DNA of 64,000 nucleotides from Asterias rubens. Lineage: Eukaryota; Echinodermata; Asteroidea; Forcipulatida; Asteriidae. This document shows positions 21,187 to 33,800 of this stretch, piece by piece. The DNA lies in the NCBI RefSeq assembly GCF_902459465.1, contig NC_047063.1, positions 16,739,343 to 16,803,342 on the forward strand, in the 5' to 3' direction. The position numbers and the translations under genes were made by a program. How positions within the stretch are numbered: the stretch's first letter is position 1; the number at the start of each line of letters is the position of its first letter. The notes under the pieces were generated by a model. The model did not search any database. It was not told the origin of the DNA and saw nothing but the letters and a program-made list of their open reading frames with translations.

Positions 21187-24100
21187 ATGTTGAACCAAAT
21201 CGTAGACTTGCTCCAAATGGTTGGTTGGCAAACGGCTGTTCTCTTCCTCGTTGTGTTCTTCATTGGACTGTACTGGATTCAGCAACCTGTGAATCTTCCA
21301 CCAGGACCGACTGGTTGGCCAGTCGTAGGCTGTGCATTCAACGTCCAGAGACGACAAACTCATATTGCTTTCACCGAATGGTCCAAGCAGTATGGAGATG
21401 TGATAAGCGTTCGACTTGGTCGTAAGCTCTTCATTGTTCTAAATGATTTACACAGCATCAAGAAGGCCTTGCATGAGCAAGCTGATGTATTTTCTGACAG
21501 ATTTGTTCCACACTTTTCAAAGCTGATGGGAGTGAAAGGTAATTTTTCTTTAGAAAACCAATTAACTACACTGCAAACTTGTTGGTAAAAAAATTGTGTT
21601 GGTAAAGGCATTTTTCTAAAAAGCAAATTTGTTTGGCAGTTGGTTAAAATCAATCATTGCACCACAAGTTGGGCAAAATAATTTGACAAAAATGTTGGTT
21701 ACTGGATGGTCCAATTTCGATATTATTAAGGACAAATAGTTTCCCCATAACGTGGTTAATGTGACACTTGAACTCAATTACTGGTGTTGGGCGCACACGG
21801 CTATCATAGCTCATGGGGAAAGTAACCGACCAATTCACAAAAACTATACTCGTAAGTGTAACAAATTATCTGCATGTAGGTCAGCAGTTCGAAAATCTCA
21901 TTCATAAATACCTCAGATGGTTTCGCTATTCCTATTGGTGAAGAGCGCGTCACGTGGGGGTGTTTAAACCTTTGATAATGACCAGCGCTTATAACCGGTT
22001 GTGAGCGGGACAGTTTCTTCATTCCAATGGGTCGAGATCAACGGCTGGAACAGTTGTGTCACATCACGCGATACGCACGACGCGCACAGCAATCTCCTTA
22101 TAAGGAGTTGTTTACCCGAGGGCCTTACCATTTAATATCTGGAGGGGTATTGTGTCGAAAGAAATCATTGAACAATTATATTTTTGCATTTATTATACTT
22201 TTTGACCAAAAAGTATTGATGTTTTTTGACCGAAAAGGTATTTTTTCGTCTCGGTAAAATTACCAAGAACCAGGTCTCGTTGGGTATAAACCATTAGTTG
22301 AAAACCTCTTCCCCACACATTGATTCCCTTATTTAAGATTGAGGCACTTTGAGGAATGACGTATATAGGCCCTTTTTTTAGGTAGGCCGAATATTATTTA
22401 TAACTGAACTATTTGGTAATGATTCCTGCAGATATTATGTACAAGTTCACGGTACAAGTAAAACATTGTGGCCTTACGTTCTTCTCTATAATAGGCAGTT
22501 TCCTTTTTGAAGACGGTCCCATCTGGAAGGAGCGTCGTCGGTTTGGTCTCGGGGCTCTGAGAAGCTTTGGTATGGGAAAGAAAAGCATCGAGCATTCCAT
22601 CAACGAGGAATCACGGTACCTCCTCGACGGTTTCGCAGACCGAAAAGGAAAACCATTCGACCCAGCCCACCTCGTCAACAATGCCGTCTCCAACATCATT
22701 TGTAAAGTTTGCTTTGGGTATAGGTTCGACTACTCGGACCCCAAGTTCGCTGAACTTATCGGTCGTCTCAGAGAGCGGTTGTCTCAAAATGGTCCTACGT
22801 CAGCCTTTAATATCTTCGAATGGGTTTTGCACACACCATTAATGAATCGGTCAATAGGAAACGCCCGAAATATCTTTGACTTCGTCCGTGGAATTATTCA
22901 GGTAATTAGCCAATAAGTCATTCATTTATTGAATGTTTGTATCCCAAGACTCTTGCTAACATACTATCAGGCAAAATCAAGCAAAACATACATCAGGATA
23001 ACTAGTTCTTACGACCACCGACCACTCACATCTTGGGATATTGAGAGCGCCCCATAAAGTCATTCGGGAATGTAATTTCTCACATCGAGTCTCGTCCATA
23101 CCTTTTGGATTGGGGCTTTAAAAGAAATTCGTTATGAAAATGCATATAAACGGACAGATATTTCATTAGTATAGTAAAAAAAAAAAAAAAAAAAAAACAG
23201 CCATTGAAATTGTGTGTTTAGAACGCTGTCCGTCTTTTGATGAAATAGGCTAGTAGAAGACTTACTACAAAATCAACAAAATCCACTATTTTACAATTTC
23301 ATTTAATAGCAACCTTGGAATATTTATTTTACCGAAATTTGTGATATTGATCTTAAACTTTTAGGACCATCATAAATCGTACGATGAAAATGACATCCGG
23401 GATATTATTGACATGGGAATTGCCGAGGTCAGGCAGTCAGAAAGCAAGGAAAAACATGACGACGGTCGAAACTTCACGGATATCTTCAACGACGGTGCAC
23501 TTTGTCGAAGTATTGTGGATTTATTCATCGCTGGTACCGATACAACCACTAACACTCTGCTTTGGACTTTGATGTACATGGCTCTCAATCCTGATATGCA
23601 AAAGAAGGTACCGTCATTTTAAGTTTATTACGGACTGCGTGTTGATTGATTGTTTGTTTATTTATCTGTTTCACCTTTTCTGTGAAGATTGCTTCGTGCG
23701 CGTATCAATGTCATGATCCCATGTTTTATGGCTCTACACCCTATCTTCAAGACGCATCGTGATTTAACTTTAGTAAAAATTATTCATTTTTTTAAATGGG
23801 TCAATCTAACCAAAATCTGTCATTGTGACTAGTTGCGGGATCAATTCTGACCCAGGACTTGTGGAGTGCAGCGCTTTATAATAATGTTAATAACAAATAA
23901 CACCCTATGAAAGAAACAAAAAACTATTTAGTTATTCTTCAGGTGCTACAACTACCTTAAAGCCATTGGATCCTTTCGGTAAAACAGAAAAAAAAAGTTC
24001 ACAGATTTACAAATAATTTACAGGGTTTACAGAAGGTAATGGTGAAAGACTTCTCTTGAAATATTAGTCCATGAAATGCTTTACTTTTTGAGAAAACTGT

Positions 24101-26525
24101 AAAACAATATAACGAGAATTACAGATTTATTTTAAACACTTGTCATGACACGGCGAAACGCGCGGAAACAAGAGTGGGTTTTCCCGTTATTTTCCCCCGA
24201 CTCCGATAACCGATTGAGCCTAAGTTTTCACAGGTTTGTTGTTTTATATATAAGTTGTGATACACGAAGTGTGGGACTTGGACAATACTGTTTACCGAAA
24301 GTGTATAATGACTTTAAGAAACCATGGAAATGTATTACTCTGTTTACCCCTACGTAGTATGTATAACTGATCTGACATTAACCGTATACCGCTATACCCA
24401 AAAGGTTCAGTCTGAGATTGATGACGTCACTGGAGGGAGTCGTCAGCCCCTAATGGCGGACTGTCCAAACATGCCGTACACCAATGCCGTTATCTTGGAG
24501 ACTCAACGCATTCGTCCCGTGGTTCCTTTAGCGGTTCCACACCAAACGAGGGACGACACGACACTGGACGGGTATACCATTCCGAAAAAGACATGTAAGT
24601 CACTGGATTAGCTGCTTCATCCTTCGTGAACAAATCATGGTTTATTACTTTTAATTTGGGGCTAAACACGGTTATTTATTATATGTTATGACAACAGGCA
24701 TACTCGTCAACATCTGGGCAGTACATCATGATCCTGCTACGTGGACAAAGCCAGAGAAATACAACCCAGCCCGGTTCCTCTCTGCTGATGGCAAGAGTGT
24801 CATTCAACACAAATCACTCATTCCATTTGGAACAGGTAGGAGACAATTTCGTTTCTTTAACGAGAAAATAATGTGAGATGGCCGCAAGCTTACTATGTTA
24901 TCGTGCGTTTTTGTTTTTAGTTGGGGCGCCCTCTACTTCTGAGTTAGATCAAGCCGAGCAATATAGACTGGCTATGACAAAGACAGGTTTTTGCTGTTCA
25001 GTATAACCGTGTTTTGTATTTGATACGTTAAGGAGAATTGATGGGAAAGTGTAGATTCGTGGATAGAATTTACGAGCCGAAGGCGAATACATTGTTGTCA
25101 CGAATCTACACTCTTGAGTCTTTTCTCTGACTTAAATTTCCTGAAAGCCTATTATTTTGTAACGATGCCGGTGTCAGATGCAATTGTGTTCGCAATGCAA
25201 TAATGTCCGCTCCGGACACTTTTGCATATGCAATCGTGTCCGGGGCTATGCAAAAATCGTCCGGTGGACATGTACATGACATAGATATAGACACGCACTC
25301 AAAACAAATGGCGAACGTTTTCTGTCGACCAAGGGCGTTTAATTTACTGCAAGGACGGTTTTGCACGGGGCAGACACAACTGCATTTTGCAGCAGCGTCC
25401 GGGCGGACACGATTACATATGCAAAACCGTCCTCCGGACAGTTTTGCATACAGGACATAGTTGCATGCGACACCGGTTATATAGTTAATTAAGTAACGCT
25501 TAAAACTAATTTGTGTACCTGGTAAAACGATGTTCGGTCACATCTAAGACTTATTTTGCAATTTTTGATGTATAATTATTGAGTACAAAGTTGTGATCCG
25601 TTTTCAAGTGTTTACTCAAATGAATTTTGTAACTTGAGTAAATAGAAAGCTAACATGCTTTCGGCTGTGTTAGGTGCACGTCATGTTATCCTTTCAATTT
25701 GGAAAGTCAGTCGAACAAATCACTTTAGTTTCAAACGAGCCTCTGGAGTATGACGGCAGATGTTCAGGCTAGCGCTAGCTGCCGAGCGCTAACCTGAACA
25801 TCTGACGTCACACTTCGAGGCTCGTGAATTATGCATGGATCTGCCATTGAGCCTACGTCCATAGTCACCTTTCTCGCATCATTCCACGAGGTCTTCGTGG
25901 TTCTGCAGAGTCACAATTAAATCGTACATGTGTAAACATTTACAGCCAACACCTGGGCCCAATTTCATAGAGCTGCTAAGCACAAACATTTGCTTAGCGT
26001 GACAATTCTTCCTTGATAAAAACAGGATTACCAACCAAACTTCCACGTGATTTTCAGTATAAGCAATCAACAGCTGAATACCAGTAACAAGCAATATGCA
26101 ACAAATAGAAATTTGGCCCAGTTCTTACCCTTGTGGGAAAGAAAAGGGAACCAGCATAGTAGAGCGCAGACTGCATAAAAGTTGACTTACAACTTTAACA
26201 TGTACATGTATTCTGCAGCAAAGCTCAAACGTCACTCGTTTATATATCTCATCAGCAGTGTTACAATTAAAGTGCCCACACCACAATAATTTTAGTTTAA
26301 TTTTCTCACATTGATAAAAATTGTATTTTGTAATTATTTACAGGTCGCCGTGCCTGTTTGGGTGAAAATCTCGCCAAGTCAGAGCTCTTTCTTTTCTTGG
26401 TCAATATCCTGCAACAATTCACCGTTACCTTTCCAGAGGGTAAACCAATCCCGTCAGAGGATGGATCAGCTGGTTTTGTACTCAGCTCCAGACCTTACGA
26501 ACTGTGCGCCACCAGGCGTTCATAA
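21187..26525 (+). CDS. Cytochrome P450, CYP2-clan (copy C1), intact
   Basis: Exons: 21187-21538, 22495-22901, 23365-23607, 24405-24594, 24698-24835, 26344-26525; total 1512 nt, 503 residues. Phases 1,0,0,1,1 as in A1. Anchor and [11 protein letters not shown] in exon 1; WKERRRF in exon 2, which is 15 nt longer than in A1 and ends FDFVRGIIQ; AGTDTT in exon 3; ETQR (ExxR) in exon 4; NPARF in exon 5; FGTGRRACLGE over the 5/6 joint. No stop or frameshift seen. Expected to be an ER-bound monooxygenase of unknown substrate. Exon 5 reads TKPEKY where A, B and C3 have TEPEKY; exon 4 has ADCPNMPY where others have ADSP. Intron 5 is packed with inverted-repeat elements. A variant polyadenylation word ATTAAA stands at 26609. 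The promoter differs from that of A1. Confidence 0.92.
21897..22110 (+). repeat. dispersed repeat in C1 intron 1
   Basis: 'tcattcataaatacctcaga' followed by 'gagcgcgtcacgtgggggtg' and 'ataaccggttgtgagcggga' also occurs in intron 1 of C2 and C3 and, diverged, at 54535-54665 inside the 3.9 kb element. So it is not just intron homology. Confidence 0.5.
23957..24317. mobile_element. TTAA-flanked MITE, family K2, in C1 intron 3
   Basis: Begins TTAAAGCCATTGGATCCTTT and ends mirror-like 'accgaaagtgtataatgact' then TTAA. Its interior shares 'gattgagcctaagttttcac' with family K1. It stops about 90 bp before exon 4. Confidence 0.75.
25045..25112. repeat. short inverted repeat in C1 intron 5
   Basis: GTGTAGATTCGTG is mirrored by CACGAATCTACAC with a spacer of about 36 bp. 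Present also in C2 and C3 at the same place. Confidence 0.5.
25168..25476. mobile_element. palindrome-array element with CCGGTGTC termini (C1 copy)
   Basis: Ends CCGGTGTCAGATGCAATTGT and the mirror of GCATGCGACACCGG. Inside, GTCCGG..CCGGAC and TTTTGCATATGCAA palindromes alternate in both orientations. Copies in C2 (359 bp) and C3 (351 bp) differ by whole palindromic units. No coding. Confidence 0.65.
25736..25824. mobile_element. 89-bp fold-back repeat in C1 intron 5
   Basis: CGAGCCTC..GAGGCTCG termini enclose CAGATGTTCAGG..CCTGAACATCTG with a GCTAGCGCTAGC centre. C2 and C3 carry the same element (37700, 47414). Confidence 0.65.
25954..26119. mobile_element. MITE family G (TGGGCCCAATTTCATAGAGC) in C1 intron 5
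   Basis: Left end TGGGCCCAATTTCATAGAGC; right end partly lost (AAATTTGGCCCA). The C3 copy keeps the full right end, so C1 and C2 share an internal deletion. A further copy is at 50989-51179. Confidence 0.6.
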
Positions 26526-26828
26526 GTGGTCATGGATAAGTCGGGATAATTTGTGTGTTGCCTTTTTGCATTGTTGTGTATATGGACAATTTCAACTGCC
26601 TTTAAAACATTAAATTGGGCCCTGAGTCATGGAGAGGGCAAACTCCTCATGCGGTATATTTGCCGACCGGGTGGGATCTACATTAAACGCTTATGTCTAG
26701 TCCTTTATTGCTGTTAGTTTTATGTTCCCAGCCTATTACCATTCCGTCTGCAGGTCCAAGGAATGACGTACATGGCGTTCATATTACAATGAGTAAAATA
26801 GTAAAACATGTGCAAAAATATAGAAATT

Positions 26829-27665
26829 ATAGGTTTTCTCGGTCAATTTCAGAAAATGAGCAGCCAATTTAACCACCAGCCTATTCTATTTCGCACGAAA
26901 TCGAATGCTACTAAAAATGGGTCATTCGATTTCATTTTAAGACTAGTCAAATCTACTTTTACGTCATTCGATTTAACAAAATAATCATTCAATTTAACAA
27001 TTCATCGAAGCTGCATTCAAATTCGCAGGAGTGTTTTTGAGGCGTTTGTTTAGTCATTCAATTTCGTTTTGAGGCAGTCAATTCTGATGTTTGTGCAGTC
27101 TTAAAAACGCTTGGTTAACTTGTTGTTTCCTTATACGAATGTTAAAGGCATGCGGTTAATTTGTTGGCACTCTTGAGAACATAATAGTGCCAAGATGTCT
27201 GGCCCGCCAACAGATGGTTGGTGAATAATTACAAAAACCAACAACTGGAAAAACATTTATAAAAAAAAAAAAAAAAAAAAAAAACCCTTATGAGGCCCAA
27301 GGTAAAGTCTACTGGAAACATAAAATAAAGAAAATAAGGTTCGCTCGATTTAAAAGTTAAGGTACGAAACGGTTTGCCTCATACAGTTTATCTGTTTATT
27401 CGTATTTCTTTAGTCGTACTTATTGGAATCCTCGGTGAGCGAAATTGATTGTCTCTTTACGAAATTGAAAATGATTAAATCAGCAAAATCTCTAGTCGAA
27501 CCAGCTTTGCTAAATTGAATGATGATTGTGTGTCATAAAAACGAAATTGAATGACCGAACTCTGAATTTGAAACGCAGTAAAAACCGGAGAGGCAAAATA
27601 GCTCTAATTCGAACGCATGATTTAAATTGGCTGCTCATTTGCCGAATTAGACCGAGAAAACCTAT
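26829..27665. mobile_element. TIR element family N, long copy behind C1
   Basis: ATAGGTTTTCTCGGTCAATT at the left is mirrored by CCGAGAAAACCTAT at the right; ATGAGCAGCCAATTTAA and its mirror follow inside. The interior is rich in CATTCGATTT / AAATTGAATG words. Absent at the matching place behind C3. No transposase. Poly-A run at 27260-27283. Confidence 0.65.
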
Positions 27666-27994
27666 TGTAAAACTTTTTTTTTCAAATAGAGGAAGTGATT
27701 TTAAAATTACAACTTAAAGAAACGTTACAGAATTTATTTGCCTAACAAAACAGCTGCTTGGTATACATTAATTTCCATATTATTTACAAATTTGAAAAAG
27801 CCCGACCCGAGAGGGCGCTGTTCGTGACGTCAATCAAGGCGCGATGAATCGCATGCAGTACCGACACAAGATAGTGACGCTTGGCGCAAGCTAAAAACAT
27901 GCCCTCAAAGTTGAAACAATACCTGATTTTTATCACGTTAGGCAAATGCTCCTTTAGGTTCGTTACGTCTTTCAGGTACCTTCTTCGACTTCCC

Positions 27995-28177
27995 CATCTC
28001 GCTGGACAAATTGTTGGGGTGGCGTCATGTTTTAGAAAAGATTTTTCCTCTTCATGTAAAACTGTGTAGTATATTCCGGATTCTCGAAGCACGACGGCTC
28101 GAAGTGTTTGCTGCACAGCGCTGGAAAAGACGCCGGACCGGATTGCTGCATCCAGCAGCAATAAACCTGGTCGACAT
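27995..28177 (-). pseudogene. degenerate THAP zinc-finger domain remnant (C1 unit)
   Basis: Minus strand from ATG 28177 reads MSTRFIAAGCSN, like a THAP start (C-x-A-x-x-C-x-N) but with Phe at the first zinc cysteine. About 10 codons later, in another frame, comes ALCSKHFEPSCFE, the THAP C-x-x-H segment. After a further frame change comes LKHDATPTI, the AVPTIF-box equivalent. The roughly 45-residue middle with the invariant Trp is missing. So it is an internally deleted, frameshifted fragment of a THAP gene or of a P-element/THAP9-type transposase. The same scars occur in the C2 unit. Confidence 0.65.
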
Positions 28178-28430
28178 TGCCGGAATAATGCAAGAAAAAA
28201 ACTTTTTCGAAACGTAAAAACTCACGACTAGGACTTGAATGTACTTGCACGTACGTGTGTTCGATGTTCATGTCACAAAAGGGGTTGCGGAGTCACCCCC
28301 ACACTTTTATTCATTTGTTTCAACATAAATCGTTAAAAACAATTACTCAAAAAGTTATTTTATTGTTCAGAAACATAATTTTTATACTCTAATGTTTGAA
28401 GAAGAAAAACATTCTAAAATTCCAAAATTA

Positions 28431-28606
28431 ATATTCTTTATCCCCGGTGCAAATTTAACATCTATTATATCGTTGCGGTACCCGCTGTCAAAACATAGGA
28501 TTCGAACTGCCTCTAGCTGCAGGGCAACCTCGGTAGTCTAGTTGGTAAGAAACTGCTCTAGATTTGCAAGGGTCGTATGGGTAAAAACCAAAATTAATAT
28601 TTAAAT
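28431..28606 (+). repeat. family S tRNA-like repeat (C1 unit)
   Basis: 'tccccggtgcaaatttaac', 'gtagtctagttggtaag' and a GGATTCGAACTGCC box are present. 'ccaaaattaatatt' occurs at both ends (about 28421 and 28591), either a target duplication or a repeat of the element's own end. Confidence 0.55.
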
Positions 28607-29350
28607 TAATGGTTTATTTTGTTTAATCCCTGTGTCATGGTTTAAAAAAGATGCTCTTTTGGTATTCGTTTTATATTTGGCTTTAGAGGGTTTTTAAATC
28701 CATTCGCGTTGGGATTAAGGGTTTTATATTGTTGTCACTGCCTTCTGTTTTTAATGTGTTTTATGGGTGTTGATTTTGCAAGGTTCCCGATTGTTGGTGT
28801 TTTAATGTTTTCTGTTGTGTGATTTTTATAGTGTTTGAATTCAATGTCCTTTTAATAAACATATAGGCCTACTTATATTTTTATCATTGGTGGGGGTCTG
28901 GTTTTACACATCTGAGATGACAGTTTTTATACTTTTAACAATAAGTATATCCCTTTTTAATCTAAATAATGAATAGGGTAGATGGCCTTAGCTTTCGATC
29001 CAAACTGGACCTTCTTCAGAGGCATAAAACAAGTGCAAACAAATACATATCCATTAATAGAAAAAGAGAGGGGAAAGGGATTAAGGGAAGGATCCAAAAA
29101 GAAGCGGGGAAAAATATTATAAAAATATAGAAAAAAATAATTATCTGAATAATAAATGACGAGACGCACCGTACAGATTTGATAAATTTGCCTGCTCGAC
29201 TTTTGTATTCCCCTTATGAAAAGGCTGGTTTTCACAGCAACCGCAAAACAAAAAGATCCTTGAAACTTATTTCTTTGATGTATTATACCTTGTATTAAAT
29301 TCCATGAATACTGCGTACTAAATCTCACACAGTTTAAGTTGGAATGTTTC
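28607..29350 (+). repeat. shared 3'-flank block (copy 3) with insertion
   Basis: Same block as 5040-5650 but with about 180 bp inserted near 28970-29145. The insert, minus strand, reads 'gaagaaggtccagtttggat' then 'cgaaagctaaggccatc', like a retroelement 3' end. C2 has the same insert. Confidence 0.5.
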
Positions 29351-29488
29351 AATACGTAATTGCGTGAATCCATTTCGCAGTATAAAGCAGAAGATACTTG
29401 TGCCTCAGCTATTCACTTGAAATAGTTTATATGGTCCAATGCTCAAGTGGGATATTCGGCAACCATTGGTATTTGTACTAGGTCTAAT

Positions 29489-30116
29489 CATGGAGGAAGG
29501 AAGAGAAGGAGCTCGGACGACCCGCAAAACCGCAGAGTAACAAAAGAATACCCTGACAATGCCCCTGTCTGACCAGTGGAAAAAGATAGGAGACCTCCAG
29601 CTATACGGCCGATTAACGAGCAGGATTAGATCTCTTTGTACAGAACGTGCGGTACTGCCGCTCTGCACCGTTGCCTTCGTGTAAAGTTGAATCATTGGAG
29701 ACAAGAACTGTAAATATACACGTTTTCATATACCGTTTGTGGTGTTTCACTGAAACATCATGGCTTATTTTTACATTTTTTGTGACTTTCCAGTCACTAG
29801 CGGTGGATCAAAATTTGGGCATAGGCACACGAGGGTGGTTGGTATTCAATTGTGTTAATCGTTAAGGTGTACAGTAGCGTCCACACATGTTATCGTGTCT
29901 CAAAAAAGGAGTTTTTCCTCTATTGTATCCATACGACATACGACGCCATAGTTTGGCGAAGAACCAAGTGCGCACGCGCAAATTCACACACGCCAGGTCA
30001 CCCATTGTTTGTGTAAGGTATGTTGGTGATTACGAGGTATCGTTAAACGACCGCGGTACCACGGGTTCGACTTTTGAAGTCCATTCGTTCGAGCTCCTTC
30101 TCTTCCTTCCTCCATG
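29489..30116. mobile_element. 628-bp TIR element with 7-bp target duplication (C1 unit)
   Basis: Ends CATGGAGGAAGGAAGAGAAG and its mirror. GTCTAAT flanks both sides (29482-29488, 30117-30123). The empty site is visible upstream of A2/C1 ('taggtctaatgtaattctg' at about 20506), which confirms the insertion. The C2 unit carries a ~100 bp shorter version. Superfamily uncertain. Confidence 0.8.
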
Positions 30117-30603
30117 GTCTAATGTAATTCTGAACACTGTGTGTGTGCCTGTATGTGTTATTTTCAAATTGGTTAATATGATCCCTTGGGCGGCTGAAAA
30201 ACCATAACATGGTGGAAGATCCAAAGTTACAGGCTGACAGACACTGATGACTGACACACTCATACAGGCTGTATGAATCAGGTATGTATTTTATAAGAAG
30301 AATCTATAATTAAATAGTAGACTTGCGGGTACAACCACGTGTAAATCTCTTAGGGTGAGTGTTGACGTTTATGAGTGTGCCTTGCTGATTTCTCAGAGAA
30401 AAAATACACTGCATTCTGCTAATACGCATCAGCGTTATATTTGCCCCCCCCCAAAAAAAAAAATATACATGTATATATAAAATAAAATAAAAAATCCACG
30501 ACCTAATACATTAAAAACCCTAAACAAAATAATTAGGTAAAATCTCAGCAGATAATAATGTGGGCAATCAACATTTTGTCAAAGTGAACTTGGACTTTGG
30601 CTA

Positions 30604-30660
30604 AGGTCAGAGTCACCAAGTTGAGGGTAGGCTACTGGTAAAGGTCGAGTGGTATATAAA
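30604..30660 (+). promoter_or_regulatory. C2 promoter: AAGGTCA half-site and TATA box
   Basis: AGGTCA 30604-30609 and TATATAAA 30653-30660; ATG at 30803. Confidence 0.6.
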
Positions 30661-30802
30661 TAAAAACAATAAACCTAAGCCCGAAGCTGGTATTGATCAA
30701 ATGCTTTCAAATAGGTAGGGCAAAACAACATGCTAAGTCTCATCGACTTTAACGTGTAAAATCCGGAGCATTGAAATTGGTAAAAACAAAAACTAACTAA
30801 TC

Positions 30803-33800
30803 ATGTTGAACCAAATCGTAGACTCGCTCCAAATGGTTGGTTGGCAAACGGCTGTTCTCTTCCTCGTTGTGTTCTTCATTGGACTGTACTGGATTCAGCA
30901 GCCTGTGAATCTTCCACCAGGACCGACTGGTTGGCCAGTCGTAGGCTGTGCATTCAACGTCCAGAAAGGACAAACTCATATTGCTTTCACCGAATGGTCC
31001 AAGCAGTATGGAGATGTGATAAGCGTTCGACTTGGCCGTAAGCTCTTCATTGTTCTAAATGATTTACGCAGCATCAAGAAGGCCTTGCATGAGCAAGCTG
31101 ATGTATTTTCTGACAGATTTGTTCCACACTTGACAAAGCTGATGGGAGTGAAAGGTAATTCTTCTTTAGAAAACCAATTAACTACACTGCAAACTTGTTG
31201 GTAAACAAATTGTGTTGGTAAAGACATTTTTCTAAAAAGCAAATTTGTTTGGCAGTTGGTTAAAATCAATCATTGCACCACAAGTTGGGCAAAATAATTT
31301 GACAAAAATGTTGGTTAGTTACTGGATGGTCCAATTGCGATATTATTAAGGACAAATAGTTTCCCCATAACGTGGTTAATGTGACACTTGAACTCAATTA
31401 CTGGTGTTGGGCGCACACGGCTATCATAGCTCATGGGGAAAGTAACCGACCAATTCACAAAAACTATACTCGTAAGTGTAACAAATTATCTGCATGTAGG
31501 TCAGCAGTTCGAAAATCTCATTTATAAATACCTCAGATGGTTTCGCTATTCCTATTGGTGGAGAGCGCGTCACGTGGGGGTGTTTAAACCTTTGACAATG
31601 ACCAGCGCTTATAACCGGTTGTGAGCTACTCTAGGTTCCTAGACCATTGGTGTTGCGTGGTCACACACAACCAACGTTCCGATTATGCACGGCAAAAACT
31701 GTACACGCTTGTAATGAACGAACGCTAGCGGGCGCTCTGTTTCTCTGATTTCCGGATCTCACCATGTCCTGTGCTCACCAAGGTCTAGGACATTTGCAAA
31801 TTGAAGGCGTGGCCAGACTATGCAAATGACTCGATTATTCATATCACGTGACGGGTTGAAGATGACTATTCAAACTAGACCGAGTCAAAGGTCAATGTGA
31901 TCGGCGCGCTATTTTTAATAATCTTTGCTCAAAGAGTAATTCCGTGGTCATTATAGGCCTATAAAGGAAAACAGTGAAATTTTAAGTATAGACTACCTAT
32001 TCAGATTATGGATACGTGACGATTTGAAATCGTAAATAATGGTCAAAAATCGAACGTAAGATTAGCATTCAGAGAGTCCGTGTAACGGACGCTTGTATGG
32101 CCCCACGACGTGGAGCAATCGGAACGTGAAATAAGCCTTGTGGAATATCACGTACCGCCCATGCCGTGTCTCGTGGGGGTTGGAGGTGTTAAATCCCGGG
32201 CGCTATGAACTCCCAGCTTGCGGGTGTCGACTCCGTTGTTTCTTATGATCGCAACGTTCCAATATGCTCCATTTTGATTCATGGCCCCCTAATTTCTTTT
32301 TGTTATGAGTTTCAGGTAATTTTGATGATGTCAAAACGTAGGAATATCGCATCTACCTCCATGGTCATATTGACAGTGTTATTGTGTGATTAGCTTTAAA
32401 ATATTATGAGAATTTTTTATAAAAGGTTGAAATAAAAATAATGCTAAAACAAAATTCCCTCAAAGCATAATTTTGCCAAACAAAGTATTATTTTTTAATT
32501 CTGGGCAACTAGTGGAATTTATGACCTGACTGTTCGCCTCAAATAACTGGGAGTTGAATAGCAGTAGTCGCCACCCGACAAGCAATCAAAATTCGCAATT
32601 TCTCATGAGTTGTTCCAAAAGATATTGTTACGACTACATTCCAAAAAATATTATATGGTTACGTTCCAAGCTGCGCAGCTACTCGGCTACGTTTACGTTC
32701 AAAGATACGCTTAGGTCTACATTCCTTCAAGTTACACTATAATATCAAAAGGTATGTTTTCAAGCCCGAGTCAAGCTACGCTTACATTCCAAGATACGCA
32801 GCTACGTTTACGTTCCAAGATACGCTTAGGTCTACGTTCCTTCAAGTTACACTATAATATCAAAAGGTACGCTTTCAAGCCCGAGTCAAGTTACGCTTAC
32901 GTTCCAAGATACGCAGCTACGAATTACGTTCCAAGATATGCTTACGCTCCAAATGATACTGATACGTTTTAAGCTACGCAGCTACTCAGCTACGCTTATA
33001 CACTCCAAGATACGTTTAGGTTACGCTACAATATCAAAAAGTACGCTTTCAATCCCGAGTCAAGCTACGCTTACGTTCCAAGATCTGCAGCTACGGTTAC
33101 GTTTCAAAATACATTCTCACAAAGACGCTTTTGAATCCCTCAAGATTTCCTTCCCCCAAGATTAAAAAACTTTCACTGTGAATAACACTACAGGGCCCAC
33201 CAGTTAATATCTGTTTGGCAGAAAATACTGTACAAAATTTCTTTACTATCCAAAAATTTAGGTGGGCACTAGGCATAAGTCTACAACATTTCAAATTTAA
33301 TTAAAAATTGGCTGGTAACCAGTTTCTGCTAAGCAATACTATTTTGTGCTAACTATAAGCAAATTGTTTAGCCAATACAGGCTTCATCAGTGTGGGCCCT
33401 GGCACGTCGGGAGCATAACGCCACAATCGCATTTCAAGCTGCATCATGGCAATGCAGTAGTCTGGATCTGTATATTATACTTAGAAAGGTTTGTGGTGGT
33501 ACCGCAAACCTTTCTTTATCGTATTTCCACCATGTGGCAAAGTTTCAAATCCTACTGATCTGGACATTATAAAAACATATACCCACATACATGCAGAGTA
33601 TAGCAAAGTCATGCAACGCATTACTGCATGCATTTACACTGCATGCACAACACTGATGAATTATTCATGAGCCAACCGCAACGCAGCCTCTGATTGGCTC
33701 CACCGGAAAGTCGGGGGAGATTTGCCGAAAAACAATAAAAAAGTTAAGACCCGTCGTTGCAAATGTCCTAGACCTTGGTGAGCACAGGAAATCAGAGAAA

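Noticed and set aside
23957-24360. ORFs such as the 70-codon one at 24145 (also 36059, 45792, 50268) as conserved small genes
   Set aside because: They recur only because they lie in the K2 MITE.
27784-28161. 125-codon ORF as an intact gene, repeated at 39772-40149
   Set aside because: Only one part (LKHDATPTI) looks real; it belongs to a frameshifted THAP remnant and the rest is out-of-frame reading.
31433-33572. Transposase gene inside the 2.29 kb element
   Set aside because: All ORFs are under about 80 codons and many are translations of the minisatellite; the element is taken as non-autonomous.
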